Assembly: GCA_944415565.1 (NCBI GenBank) | Contig: CALYBQ010000003.1 | Coordinates: 119,802 to 183,801 of the forward strand | Length of the DNA stretch: 64,000 nucleotides | Source of the DNA: an uncultured Rikenellaceae bacterium | GTDB lineage: Bacteria; Bacteroidota; Bacteroidia; Bacteroidales; Rikenellaceae | Direction of reading: 5' to 3' | Part shown: piece by piece, positions 43,241 through 51,741 of the stretch | Position numbering within the stretch: the stretch's first letter is position 1 | How the letters are laid out: each line of letters begins with the position of its first letter | Notes under the pieces: generated by a model | Seen by the model: the letters and a program-made list of their open reading frames with translations, nothing else | Database searches by the model: none | What the model was told of the DNA's origin: nothing | Position numbers and translations under genes: made by a program

Positions 43241-44311
43241 ATGAGCGTAAATGGCAAAAATACTCCGTCCGGGAAGCCGCATATATTGATAATGCGGCTC
43301 TCCGCGATGGGTGATGTCGCCATCCTTCCCCCTGTGGTCGAAACTCTGCGACAAGACTTTCCGGACCTCGACATAACGGTACTAACGCGGCCTCTGTTCC
43401 AGACATTCTTCAGAAACGCAGAGGGCGTGAAGTTCATTTCGCCTGACTTCGAAAAACAACATAAAGGACTGAAAGGCATATTCAGGCTGCGAAAAGAGAT
43501 CGTGCGCTTAGGCGTTACACACGTAGCCGATGTACACGACGTACTGAGGACAAGAATATTGCGCGTACTGCTGCGCCTTTCGGGAATCAAAATAGCAGTC
43601 ATAGACAAGGGACGGCCCGAAAAACGTGCGCTCACACGCAAATACCATAAATATATGGTACAGTTGAAGCCCTCTTACGAGCGTTACCGCGACACTATAT
43701 GCGAACTCGGTTTCCGCATGGGCGACCCCAAACCTGCCGAGCACAAACCGCTGCAACTCCCAAAAGAGATAGAAAACCTTACCGGTGCTAAGCAAGGGAA
43801 ATGGGTAGGTTTCGCCCCGTTCGCCAAGCATGTCGGCAAAATATACCCCACCACTCTGTCTGGTGACCTCACGAGATTGTTGGCAGATAAATTCGAACAC
43901 GTCTTCATCTTCGGCGGCGGAGCATTCGAAAAAGAGTTCGCCGAATGTATGGACGACCGTTATGAAAACGTACACTCGGTCATAGGCAAACTACGCCTCG
44001 GCGAGGAGATGGACCTCATATCCGACCTCGACGTGATAGTCACGATGGATTCAGCCACTATGCACATAGCCTCGCTCGTCGGGACACCGGTCGTATCGGT
44101 ATGGGGTGCGACGCACCCATTCGCAGGCTTCTACGGCATCGGCCAGAATATGGACAACGCCGTCCAACTCAACCTCCCGTGCCGTCCGTGTTCCGTATAC
44201 GGCAACAAGGCGTGCATGTATCACGACTACCACTGTATGCACCAAATACAACCTACGGCCATTTTCGACAAGGTCATCGAGGTATCGAACAATACCACAA
44301 GTGTAAAATAG
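43241..44311 (+). CDS. Glycosyltransferase family 9 (heptosyltransferase-like)
   Basis: A 356-residue peripheral-membrane enzyme of GT-B fold. N-domain: HILIMRLSAMGDVAILPPVV (first Rossmann strand and glycine-poor loop typical of WaaC/WaaF), THVADVHDVLRTRIL. C-domain: WVGFAPFAKHVGKIYPTTLS, VFIFGGGAFEKEFAE, IVTMDSATMHIASLVGTPVV with the D-S-x-x-x-H sugar-nucleotide motif, and SVWGATHPFAGFYG. Likely transfers a heptose or related sugar to the LPS core. It shares a transcript with the DUF4254 gene. Confidence 0.92.
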   Translation: MSVNGKNTPSGKPHILIMRLSAMGDVAILPPVVETLRQDFPDLDITVLTRPLFQTFFRNAEGVKFISPDFEKQHKGLKGIFRLRKEIVRLGVTHVADVHDVLRTRILRVLLRLSGIKIAVIDKGRPEKRALTRKYHKYMVQLKPSYERYRDTICELGFRMGDPKPAEHKPLQLPKEIENLTGAKQGKWVGFAPFAKHVGKIYPTTLSGDLTRLLADKFEHVFIFGGGAFEKEFAECMDDRYENVHSVIGKLRLGEEMDLISDLDVIVTMDSATMHIASLVGTPVVSVWGATHPFAGFYGIGQNMDNAVQLNLPCRPCSVYGNKACMYHDYHCMHQIQPTAIFDKVIEVSNNTTSVK

Positions 44312-44348
44312 TCCCCGCAATTATTCGTTATCTCCGAAAATCCGCAAA

Positions 44349-44606
44349 ATGGAACAAGCTATTGACGGGAAAGTGCTATTGGATAATATCGACAAAGTCC
44401 ACACGACCGAACTCGGTGCCGACAGAATCAGAAGAAACCTTAAATTAGAAACTGCCGACACAGTAGCATATTGCAAGGACAAGTGCTTAGATAAAAGCTG
44501 TAATATCTATCGTAAGGGCAAAAATTGGTACTGCCACACCGGCAATATCCGAATCACCATCAACGCACACAGCTATACTATTATCACAGCACACATTATC
44601 AAATAA
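44349..44606 (+). CDS. DUF3781 small protein
   Basis: An 85-residue protein. The stretch VHTTELGADRIRRNLKLETA followed by DTVAYCKDKCLDKSCNIYRK, GKNWYCHTGNIRITINAHSY and TIITAHIIK matches the pattern of DUF3781 (short proteins with hTT.lG..RI..NL and a GKNWY motif ending ITAH). Function unknown. It starts 37 bases after the GT9 stop. It contains an unusual number of Cys (four) for its size. Confidence 0.75.
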   Translation: MEQAIDGKVLLDNIDKVHTTELGADRIRRNLKLETADTVAYCKDKCLDKSCNIYRKGKNWYCHTGNIRITINAHSYTIITAHIIK

Positions 44607-44868
44607 ATACATCTGACAAAACAGCCTTCCAGTTCCATCATCTATTTCACTTGTTAGCACTATATCATTCGGGCGATAGCGTCGTAAGCCTAAAGCACCA
44701 AAAAAACAGAAGTATCCTATTTAATAAGGTCTTCGTGCCCCGATATATAAAATTCAGCAAGGAGGCGCACGCAGTATAGATTGCGAGAAACAAAATCAGA
44801 CAACGCCACACACGAGCAATATTTCCGAAAAGAAATTGGCCTTGCGTGAATTTTTTCACAGAAGAACG
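44607..44868. other. Intergenic region upstream of gcvH
   Basis: AT-rich; no gene, no glycine-riboswitch-like pattern that I can see. The promoter of gcvH follows it directly. Confidence 0.4.
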
Positions 44869-44898
44869 TTGACCCTTCGGAAATAAAAAGTAACTTTG
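44869..44898 (+). promoter_or_regulatory. Promoter of gcvH
   Basis: TTGAC (44869-44873), 17-base spacer, TAACTTTG (44891-44898), about 40 bases before the ATG. Confidence 0.62.
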
Positions 44899-44937
44899 AG
44901 AGTTTTTTGACAGGTACAACAATAAACCCTCAAAATT

Positions 44938-45315
44938 ATGAATGTCCCAACAGACCTCAGGTATTCGAAAGACCACGAATGGGTCCGCGTCGAAGGAGAT
45001 ACGGCAATCGTAGGTATCACCGATTTTGCACAGAGCCAGCTCGGAGACATAGTATTCGTAGACGTGACCACAGAAGGCGAAACACTCGCCCAGCATGACG
45101 TATTCGGGACCATCGAGGCTGTCAAAACCGTATCGGACGCATTTCTCCCCGTAGGCGGCGAGATAATCGAGTTCAACCAAGCCCTTAACGACTCTCCGGA
45201 ATCGGTCAACAAGGACCCATACGGGGCAGGCTGGATGGTCAAGGTTAAGATGAGCGCCCCGACAGAGCTCGACTCGCTAATGGACGCCGAGGGATACAAA
45301 GCGCTGATAGGATAG
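44938..45315 (+). CDS. gcvH: Glycine cleavage system H protein
   Basis: Lipoyl carrier of the glycine cleavage complex, shuttling the aminomethyl group between P, T and L proteins. The 125 residues are standard: [36 protein letters not shown], and the lipoylation site [13 protein letters not shown] with Lys63. The C-terminal helix [22 protein letters not shown] is present. The other subunits are not nearby. It is followed 79 bases later by malate dehydrogenase, same strand. The H protein may also act in lipoate relay. Confidence 0.96.
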   Translation: MNVPTDLRYSKDHEWVRVEGDTAIVGITDFAQSQLGDIVFVDVTTEGETLAQHDVFGTIEAVKTVSDAFLPVGGEIIEFNQALNDSPESVNKDPYGAGWMVKVKMSAPTELDSLMDAEGYKALIG

Positions 45316-45394
45316 CCGGACCAACACAACTAAGCTACCGCACAAACGCGGCAAAAAAAACAGACGACACATTAAGAACAAATATAAAAAAGCT

Positions 45395-46336
45395 ATGAGT
45401 AAAGTAACAGTTGTAGGTGCAGGCAACGTAGGAGCGACCTGTGCTAACGTTCTCGCAATCAAAGAAACTGCAAGCGAAGTAGTACTTATCGACATCAAGG
45501 AAGGACTCGCCGAAGGTAAAATCCTCGACATGTTCCAGACCGAAACGCTTCTGGACATCGACACCAAACTTACCGGTGTTACCAACGATTATTCGAAAAC
45601 CGCAGGCAGCGACGTGGTAGTTATCACTTCTGGTATCCCGCGCAAACCGGGTATGACCCGCGAAGAACTTATCGGAACCAATGCTGGTATCGTTAAGAAC
45701 GTGATCGAAAGCGTAGTAAAATATTCACCCGATGCAATCATCCTCATCGTCAGCAACCCGATGGACACGATGACATACCTCGCAGCAAAAGCCAGCGGTC
45801 TCCCGCGCAACAAGGTATTCGGTATGGGCGGTGCTCTCGACAGCTCGCGTTTCAAATGCTACCTCAGCAAGGCTATCGACGCCAACATCAACGAGATAGA
45901 AGGTATGGTAATCGGCGGTCACGGCGACACGACAATGATTCCCGTAACGAGCCGCGCTACATATAAAGGTATTCCGGTAAGTGAATTCCTCAGCGCAGAC
46001 CAGATCAAACAGGTGGTTGCCGACACTATGGTAGGCGGTGCTACGCTGACCAAACTTCTCGGTACTTCTGCATGGTACGCTCCCGGTGCAGCCGCAGCTT
46101 ACGTTGTAGAATCTATCCTCAAAGACCAGAAGAAAGTAATTCCTTCGTGCGTTTCACTCGAAGGAGAATACGGACAGCAGGATATCTGCATAGGTGTTCC
46201 AACTGTAATAGGCCGCAACGGTGCAGAAAAAGTTCTTGAGATCAAACTCAGCGACGAAGAAAAGAAACTCTTCGAAGAAAGCGCTGCTGCTGTACGCAAG
46301 ACCAACTCTATCCTCAAAGAGATCGGAGTGCTCTAA
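45395..46336 (+). CDS. mdh: Malate dehydrogenase
   Basis: NAD-dependent oxidation of malate to oxaloacetate in central carbon metabolism; here probably used in the reductive direction toward succinate. The 313 residues are of the LDH-like MDH class: VTVVGAGNVGATCANVLA (NAD loop), Asp34 in VVLIDIKEG, ITSGIPRKPGMTREEL with substrate Arg83 and Arg89 on the mobile loop, IVSNPMDTMTY, Arg152 in GGALDSSRFK, and the catalytic His176 in VIGGHGDTTMIP. Codon choice in this gene looks like that of a highly expressed gene. A terminator-like hairpin follows at 46391-46430. Confidence 0.96.
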   Translation: MSKVTVVGAGNVGATCANVLAIKETASEVVLIDIKEGLAEGKILDMFQTETLLDIDTKLTGVTNDYSKTAGSDVVVITSGIPRKPGMTREELIGTNAGIVKNVIESVVKYSPDAIILIVSNPMDTMTYLAAKASGLPRNKVFGMGGALDSSRFKCYLSKAIDANINEIEGMVIGGHGDTTMIPVTSRATYKGIPVSEFLSADQIKQVVADTMVGGATLTKLLGTSAWYAPGAAAAYVVESILKDQKKVIPSCVSLEGEYGQQDICIGVPTVIGRNGAEKVLEIKLSDEEKKLFEESAAAVRKTNSILKEIGVL

Positions 46337-46390
46337 TAGCAAACCCGCGATCCATGCGGCAGACACAATATGCCGCTGAGATATAAAACA

Positions 46391-46430
46391 GAATAAGGGG
46401 GGTTTCTCAGATGAGGAACACCCCTTATTC
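46391..46430 (+). terminator. Hairpin after mdh
   Basis: GAATAAGGGG (46391-46400) pairs with CCCCTTATTC (46421-46430), with a further short inner stem; no long T-run. Confidence 0.7.
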
Positions 46431-46935
46431 ATTCAATCAATAAACACTTAATGACAAAACAACCTCTCAACCAATCATTACTGCCTCCCCAGACAGAATG
46501 ATTTTATCGTACTGTTCTTATGTCTAAGAACAAGTTAACAAGGAAACGGTAAAAGGGTACAGGGGTGAGTCCGGAAGAACAAGTAATGCATCTAAAAGAT
46601 AATGAATAAACCAATTATTCTAATCTCTTCCGAACGACACCCCACCCCAACTGCAACTTAATGATTATGAAAAAGTCTATCTCATACGAGTATAGAACTT
46701 TGATATGGCAAAGATACCAAGCGCATATATAATTAGTCCTCTAAAGTTCCGAATACGAAAACTATTGAAGAAGTTTTTTTACCATAAAAGGTGTATCCGC
46801 CCTTGCCTGATCTCATATTTTAGACATTTCACGCATCTAAGATGCTAAAATCAGACCAACTCGAACCGCAAGGCACGACGTAACTCTAAGTAACCGGTAA
46901 CATTCGAAACGATGACTCGTAGAATCTGAGCGCTA
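46431..46935. other. Non-coding stretch
   Basis: About 500 AT-rich bases without an open frame of note, promoter consensus or repeat that I can defend. Confidence 0.4.
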
Positions 46936-47223
46936 TCAATGTTCGGCATACTCGTGTTCCTGCCCAATGCCACTCTCATAACCAAAGGTGGAATCAATAT
47001 CCGATACTCCGGCCATCTTGAGCTCCCTATCGAAATACTCCATCAGCACTTCATCCTTCACATCCTGATTGCGGTCATCCACGAGCCAATTCTGAAAACG
47101 GCTCCGCAAGTCCTCAGGCATCTTATCCTGATCGGCAGACATATATAGGTCAACGATGCCACGAGCCAACCTTTTCGAGTCGACATCTTGCATTTCGGGC
47201 ATATCTTTTCGCAAATCTTTCAT
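46936..47223 (-). CDS. Short FecR-N-terminus-like protein, possibly truncated
   Basis: A 95-residue acidic protein without signal or membrane segment. LARGIVDLYMSADQDKMPED followed by LRSRFQNWLVDDRNQDVKDE resembles the cytosolic N-terminal domain of Bacteroidales FecR-type anti-sigma factors. However, the membrane helix and periplasmic FecR domain are missing: after GIGQEHEYAEH the frame stops and the next 250 bases encode nothing similar. Either a remnant or a small stand-alone regulator. No ECF sigma gene adjoins. Confidence 0.5.
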   Translation of the reverse strand: MKDLRKDMPEMQDVDSKRLARGIVDLYMSADQDKMPEDLRSRFQNWLVDDRNQDVKDEVLMEYFDRELKMAGVSDIDSTFGYESGIGQEHEYAEH

Positions 47224-47473
47224 AGCGCTCCTAATTACACGTAAAAATAACGAGATACAGCCCTAAACGTGATAAACTGTTCTCATATTGAACGCCATTC
47301 GGGAAAAACAGAAAACCCAAACCGATATATATACCGTAGAGATTCTGACACATCGCCCGTCCGGCAAGTCACCCACAAAAGCATAACTACCTCATCTCAC
47401 AATACGCGACAAGCAAAGTTCTCTTTTTGAGTTCACCACACGAACTGCATTTCAAGAGAAATGCTTATGTGGC

Positions 47474-47481
47474 TATTTTTG
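47474..47481 (+). promoter_or_regulatory. Promoter -7 box for the AraC-type regulator
   Basis: TATTTTTG, ending 23 bases before the ATG at 47505. This makes the more distal start at 47427 unlikely. Confidence 0.5.
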
Positions 47482-47504
47482 TGGCTCTTTACGAGCAACA
47501 ATTC

Positions 47505-48371
47505 ATGATAACTGAAGAGATTCGACAAAATAGTCTTGGTGACTTCAAGATATACAAAGATTTAGCGTACCTGCCTGCAAACACACACCCGAATTACGTA
47601 ACCGAGGGCTTCAGCGGAATCTGCACAGCAGGCAGTGCGACCATACACGTATATTCAAGGTCGCAACACATAGAAAAAAACGATCTGGTGGTTATCCTGC
47701 CGTTACAGTTGGTCTCCATTACCGACGTCAGCGAAGATTTCAAGATAACATTCTTCAACATAGACCGTGAAATGTTCTCGGACACCATGAGCGGACTGTG
47801 CAGGATGACGCCGGACTTCTATATGTACATGCGCGATAAATTCAAGCACACACTCGACGAGAGCTACAGCAAAAGGTTCCTATACCTGTGCGACATGATA
47901 GACCTGCGAACTCGAGAGACGCCACCTGAATTCAAACGGGAATCCATCATTCACCTACTGCGTATCTTCTATTGGGAGATTTACATGCGCTACAAAAGCG
48001 ACAAAAGCAAACAGAGCTCATACCATTTCAGCCATAAAGAGAATATTGTATTCAGATTCTCTATGCTCGTCATAGAACATCACAAAGAGCACAAAGACGT
48101 GGCATTCTATGCCGACAAGCTCTGCATTTCGCCCAAATATCTCACAATGGTGATGCGTTCGGTAGGCGGAATGTCGGCGCGCGACTGCATAGTCGAATAC
48201 ACCATAAGCGAAATTAAAGCCATGCTGCGCGACGCGACACTCGACATCAAGGAGATAGCCATGAGAACACGGTTCCCGAGTCAATCTACCATGAGCCGTT
48301 TTTTCCGCAAGCATACGGGCATGTCCCCTACCGAATACCGCCACCAGATACATCAATTGGTAGAGGCGTAA
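47505..48371 (+). CDS. AraC-family transcriptional regulator
   Basis: A 288-residue regulator. The start at 47505 (MITEEIRQNSLGDFKIYKDL) is preferred over 47427 because a -7 box lies between them. N-terminal cupin-like ligand domain (about 1-150: YVTEGFSGICTAGSATIHVY and EKNDLVVILPLQLVSIT). Two helix-turn-helix units form the C-terminal domain: KDVAFYADKLCISPKYLTMV and LDIKEIAMRTRFPSQSTMSR FFRKHTGMSPTEYR. The ligand is unknown. No obvious target operon adjoins; the cardiolipin synthase gene is convergent. Confidence 0.9.
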   Translation: MITEEIRQNSLGDFKIYKDLAYLPANTHPNYVTEGFSGICTAGSATIHVYSRSQHIEKNDLVVILPLQLVSITDVSEDFKITFFNIDREMFSDTMSGLCRMTPDFYMYMRDKFKHTLDESYSKRFLYLCDMIDLRTRETPPEFKRESIIHLLRIFYWEIYMRYKSDKSKQSSYHFSHKENIVFRFSMLVIEHHKEHKDVAFYADKLCISPKYLTMVMRSVGGMSARDCIVEYTISEIKAMLRDATLDIKEIAMRTRFPSQSTMSRFFRKHTGMSPTEYRHQIHQLVEA

Positions 48372-48473
48372 CCGGGCGTAAACACACAACTGCACCCAAT
48401 AACCCTACTCGGCTCCAATCTGACACGGTACGCCGCACAGCGACCAAGACAGGTAACTCGAATAAAGCGGAAG

Positions 48474-49949
48474 CTACAACAACGGGCTAAGTAACCGGGA
48501 CAAGGCTTCGTATATGCTGTGCAAACGGCTGCGGCTGTTCCACAATTCGAGTGTCATCTTGATGCTGCCCGCAAGGTCGTGCATGAAATAATCTTCGAGT
48601 TCCTTGGCGATCTTACGGTCGTACATGATAGCCGTAACCTCGAAATTATCTTCGAAACTACGCATGTCCATATTAGCCGTGCCGACCGAAGAGAACTCCC
48701 CGTCTATCATTATCACTTTCGAGTGATTGAATCCGCGCTTGTAGAGGTAAACGTGTATTCCGGCTTCGAGCAACTCTCCGATATACGACCGTGTGGCCCA
48801 GTATACTATCTTGGAATCGGAACGGCTCGGGATCATCACACGCACGTCGATACCACTGAGAGCCGCCACCTTCAAGGCCGTCAGTATCGCCTGATTAGGC
48901 AAGAAGTACGGAGAGGAGATGTATATATACTTCTTTGCCCGAGTTATTGCCGAGAAGAATGCCTGCATGATTGAAGCCCAGTCGGAATCGGGGCCCGACG
49001 ACGCTATCTGTATCGGGACCTCTTCGCTGACTTTCGTGGGTGGAAAATACTTGTCGTAATCAGATAATTTCTGTTTCCCGCTCACGAAATACCAATCTGT
49101 CGAGAATACTGTATTCAGCATGACAACGGCATCGCCCTCTATCTTCAGGTGCGTGTCACGCCAGAAACCGAGTCGTTTGCTGCGCCGCAGATAACGGTCG
49201 GCTATATTGATACCTCCCGTGTAGGCCACCTGTCCATCCACTACTATGATCTTACGGTGGTTACGATAATTGACACGGCTGGTAAGCCACGGAAAAGCGA
49301 CCTGCATGAAACAACGTACATCTACGCCGGCCTCGCGCATCTGACGGCGGAATTTCCGGCTGAGGTCCCAGCTTCCCACATCGTCATAAATGAACCGGAC
49401 CTCCACCCCGGCCCGGGCTTTATCCATGAGAATTTTGGCTATCCGCCCCCCGATCCTGTCATTCTCGAATATGTAATACTCCATGTGGATGAAAGACTTG
49501 GCCGACTTGAGCGCCTCTATGATCGAAGCGAACGTCGCTTTACCGTTATTGAGTACCGTCACCCGGTTCTTCATCGTGAGCAGCGACTTATTATTGTTCA
49601 GCAATAGGGTGATTATATCTTTATTGTCTGCGATACTCGGACGCAAAAGCAACGGATCTGGATTCGAGATGACCTTCAACTGCTCTCGACTCAACACCTC
49701 GAACTGCTGCAAGTCGTCCAGCTCCTTCAGGTTGAATATCTTTTCCTTGCGATGATTGCGTCCGAACACGATATACAATATCAATCCGGCGACAGGCAGC
49801 AGTGCTATGACAGTTATCCACGCAAGCGCCTTGACCGGATCGTTCTTTTGCCTGATAATGAACAGGATTGTAGCCACAATAATCAATGTATATACTATCG
49901 TAGCCAGCATCTTTATATCCTGAAATGCGAACAAGTAGAGAAAAGCCAT
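48474..49949 (-). CDS. cls: Cardiolipin synthase (phospholipase D superfamily)
   Basis: Membrane enzyme that condenses phosphatidylglycerol molecules to cardiolipin. I start at the ATG at 49949 (MAFLYLFAFQDIKMLATIVY); a start at 49910 is also plausible, and the longer open frame from 50099 has no family character upstream. Two N-terminal membrane helices (IVYTLIIVATILFIIRQ; ALAWITVIALLPVAGLILYI) are followed by FGRNHRKEKI. Both PLD catalytic motifs are intact: YRNHRKIIVVDGQVAYTGG and FNHSKVIMIDGEFSSVGTAN. The length of 491 residues fits ClsA. Single-gene unit. Confidence 0.94.
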   Translation of the reverse strand: MAFLYLFAFQDIKMLATIVYTLIIVATILFIIRQKNDPVKALAWITVIALLPVAGLILYIVFGRNHRKEKIFNLKELDDLQQFEVLSREQLKVISNPDPLLLRPSIADNKDIITLLLNNNKSLLTMKNRVTVLNNGKATFASIIEALKSAKSFIHMEYYIFENDRIGGRIAKILMDKARAGVEVRFIYDDVGSWDLSRKFRRQMREAGVDVRCFMQVAFPWLTSRVNYRNHRKIIVVDGQVAYTGGINIADRYLRRSKRLGFWRDTHLKIEGDAVVMLNTVFSTDWYFVSGKQKLSDYDKYFPPTKVSEEVPIQIASSGPDSDWASIMQAFFSAITRAKKYIYISSPYFLPNQAILTALKVAALSGIDVRVMIPSRSDSKIVYWATRSYIGELLEAGIHVYLYKRGFNHSKVIMIDGEFSSVGTANMDMRSFEDNFEVTAIMYDRKIAKELEDYFMHDLAGSIKMTLELWNSRSRLHSIYEALSRLLSPLL

Positions 49950-50176
49950 AGGCATGTGGTTTACGAACTTACAAACAGGCGAATCATGCCTATGACTACC
50001 GAACACACCGGAATCACACGGCATACCTATACCAATACACAAATATATGAATTCTTTCGACATTCCGCCCCTATACGCCGTAAAAGAGGGCATACGCAAA
50101 CCAGTGGCAGAACCTTTAGCCTGAAGTGCCGATTATATATACATAATCGGCTATCCGTCCGTTTTTTGTCTGAAAG

Positions 50177-50208
50177 TTTGGACGTATGCGAAATAATATT
50201 TATATTTG
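50177..50208 (+). promoter_or_regulatory. Promoter of greA
   Basis: TTTG (50177-50180), 20-base spacer, TATATTTG (50201-50208). It implies a 5' leader of about 65 bases that contains the hairpin at 50228-50267. Confidence 0.68.
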
Positions 50209-50227
50209 CCTAACACATAAGGAAGTT

Positions 50228-50267
50228 CCGGCTTTATACGGCCGGGATTTTCTGTTTTTTTGTTTTT
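50228..50267 (+). terminator. Terminator-like hairpin in the greA leader
   Basis: CCGGC (50228-50232) pairs with GCCGG (50241-50245) around TTTATACG, followed by GATTTTCTGTTTTTTTGTTTTT. It lies between promoter and start codon, so it may act as an attenuator. Confidence 0.6.
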
Positions 50268-50281
50268 AAAGAAAGAAAATT

Positions 50282-50758
50282 ATGTCACAGAAAATAATCT
50301 ATCTGACCGAAAGCGGTTTTCAGAAATTAAAGGCCGAACTTGACCATCTGCGTTCGGTCGAGAGACCTGCCATTACGGCACAAATTGCAGAGGCACGCGA
50401 CAAAGGCGACCTCTCGGAAAACGCAGAATACGATGCAGCCAAAGAGGCGCAAGGAATGTTGGAGATGCGTATCGCCAACCTCGAAGCGCAACTCGCTAAC
50501 GCGCGTATTCTGGACGAGTCCAAGATCGACACATCCAAAGTACAGATTCTCAGCCGAGTGCGTCTCATGAACCACAAGACGAAAAAGGAGGTCGAATATA
50601 CTCTCGTATCGGAAAGCGAAGCCAACCTGAAGGAGGGCAAACTCGCCGTGGGAACCCCCATAGGCAAAGCTCTGCTCGGCAAAAAGGTCGGCGACATGGT
50701 GGAGGTCAATGCCCCTGTCGGCATCATCCACTTCGAAGTACTCGAAATAGGCATCTAA
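50282..50758 (+). CDS. greA: Transcription elongation factor GreA
   Basis: Rescues backtracked RNA polymerase by stimulating transcript cleavage through the secondary channel. 158 residues, full length. N-terminal coiled coil: YLTESGFQKLKAELDHLRSV, ITAQIAEARDKGDLSENAEY with the catalytic Asp/Glu tip, and AAKEAQGMLEMRIANLEAQL. The C-terminal FKBP-like domain carries EVEYTLVSESEANLKEGK, LAVGTPIGKALLGKKVGDMV and a final IIHFEVLEIGI strand. Monocistronic: own promoter, leader hairpin, strong terminator at 50777-50814. Confidence 0.97.
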   Translation: MSQKIIYLTESGFQKLKAELDHLRSVERPAITAQIAEARDKGDLSENAEYDAAKEAQGMLEMRIANLEAQLANARILDESKIDTSKVQILSRVRLMNHKTKKEVEYTLVSESEANLKEGKLAVGTPIGKALLGKKVGDMVEVNAPVGIIHFEVLEIGI

Positions 50759-50776
50759 ACCGACCCAAGCCACTAC

Positions 50777-50814
50777 AAGCGACACCCCGGCTTCAAAGAG
50801 CCGGGGTGTCGCTT
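50777..50814 (+). terminator. Strong terminator after greA
   Basis: 16-bp perfect stem AAGCGACACCCCGGCT / AGCCGGGGTGTCGCTT with loop TCAAAG. No T-run on the plus side, but the stem is very stable. Confidence 0.85.
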
Positions 50815-50861
50815 GTATACACATATCATTCTGAAAAGATCCGATGAACAAGCAATCTACA

Positions 50862-51101
50862 CTATTCGTTTACATACAGATCACCTTCTACTGTTCCTGT
50901 TATCAGGCCATTTTCACCTAACGTGATATTATATCCCTGTCCCACCAAAATACAATCACCTGTAATATCTAACTCGGTGATTAATATGAACCAATCTATA
51001 TTGGTGAAAAAGCGAATAATTTTCTTACCGCTCGTCTCCTCATTTGGTCCTTGATAGAACGCAGCCGGAATCTCCATGTCATATTGCAATACAGTTAACA
51101 A
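50862..51101 (-). CDS. Hypothetical fragment, probably end of a decayed gene
   Basis: A 79-residue open frame ending GENGLITGTVEGDLYVNE, with strand-rich ITELDITGDCILVGQGYNIT. It reads like the C-terminal beta domain of a larger surface protein, but the start region has no signal and no related sequence upstream in frame. It is part of a stretch (50862-51740) with several broken protein-like pieces. Not recognised. Confidence 0.35.
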   Translation of the reverse strand: MLTVLQYDMEIPAAFYQGPNEETSGKKIIRFFTNIDWFILITELDITGDCILVGQGYNITLGENGLITGTVEGDLYVNE

Positions 51102-51104
51102 CTA

Positions 51105-51446
51105 CTTATTGGCATACTCTTTTGAATAGATACCCGGAACGGGATGATGTGGTAAATCACCCTCTTCCATACTCCAATTTAAAATCGTAGAGCCAGTACC
51201 ACCCACCTGTTCAGCATCCTTTAATGTCATATTAACAGGGCACAATGTCCGACACGCAAGTACTCATATGCCGGAAGCCCCCAAAAGGTTTCCGGCATAA
51301 ACTCTTTCCCGTCCACTGTCTCCATCGCTGCTCGGAAGTTTAACAATGAAGTATCCCGGTTGTTTCTCCTTGTCAAGAGCGTTTTCCCAATACCTGAAGG
51401 GCATCAGATAAACAGCACGCACTAGTCTATTTCGATTTTCGAGCAT
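51105..51446 (-). pseudogene. Remnants of a fimbrillin-like or surface-protein gene
   Basis: On the minus strand, two pieces in different frames can be joined: NRLVRAVYLMPFRYWENALD to YAGNLLGASGI (51446-51264) and PVNMTLKDAEQVGGTGSTIL to PGIYSKEYANK (ending at 51105). The second contains a xVNMTLKD strand like the C-terminus of Bacteroidales fimbrillins. Stops and a frameshift separate the pieces, so the gene is not functional. The family assignment is weak. Confidence 0.35.
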
Positions 51447-51741
51447 AGCAACACCTCGTGAGAGAGGTACAAGAAGGCAATTAGACCATCAGCGGCAGTA
51501 CGGAGATTCCGCTAGACCAGTTCCTTATCAGTGACACCAGCGACCGGAAGACAGGCAATGACGAAGACGATGACTAAGAAATCAGTCTTGTTACCTCACG
51601 CTATTATGACCAAAATGTGGTTGCAACAACTGCAATTCCGATCATCAAGCCTACCAAGCCAAATGCGGCCTACTACTGCGTCTTTATGCCAATACGGCAA
51701 AGACATGTGCCATTATAGCTCTGAACTATCCCGCAACAGAG

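Noticed and set aside
44607..44937. Glycine riboswitch upstream of gcvH
   Set aside because: No conserved glycine-aptamer elements are visible; only an ordinary promoter.
48400..50099. Longer cardiolipin synthase from 50099
   Set aside because: The added 50 residues show no membrane or family character; two good Met codons precede the first helix.
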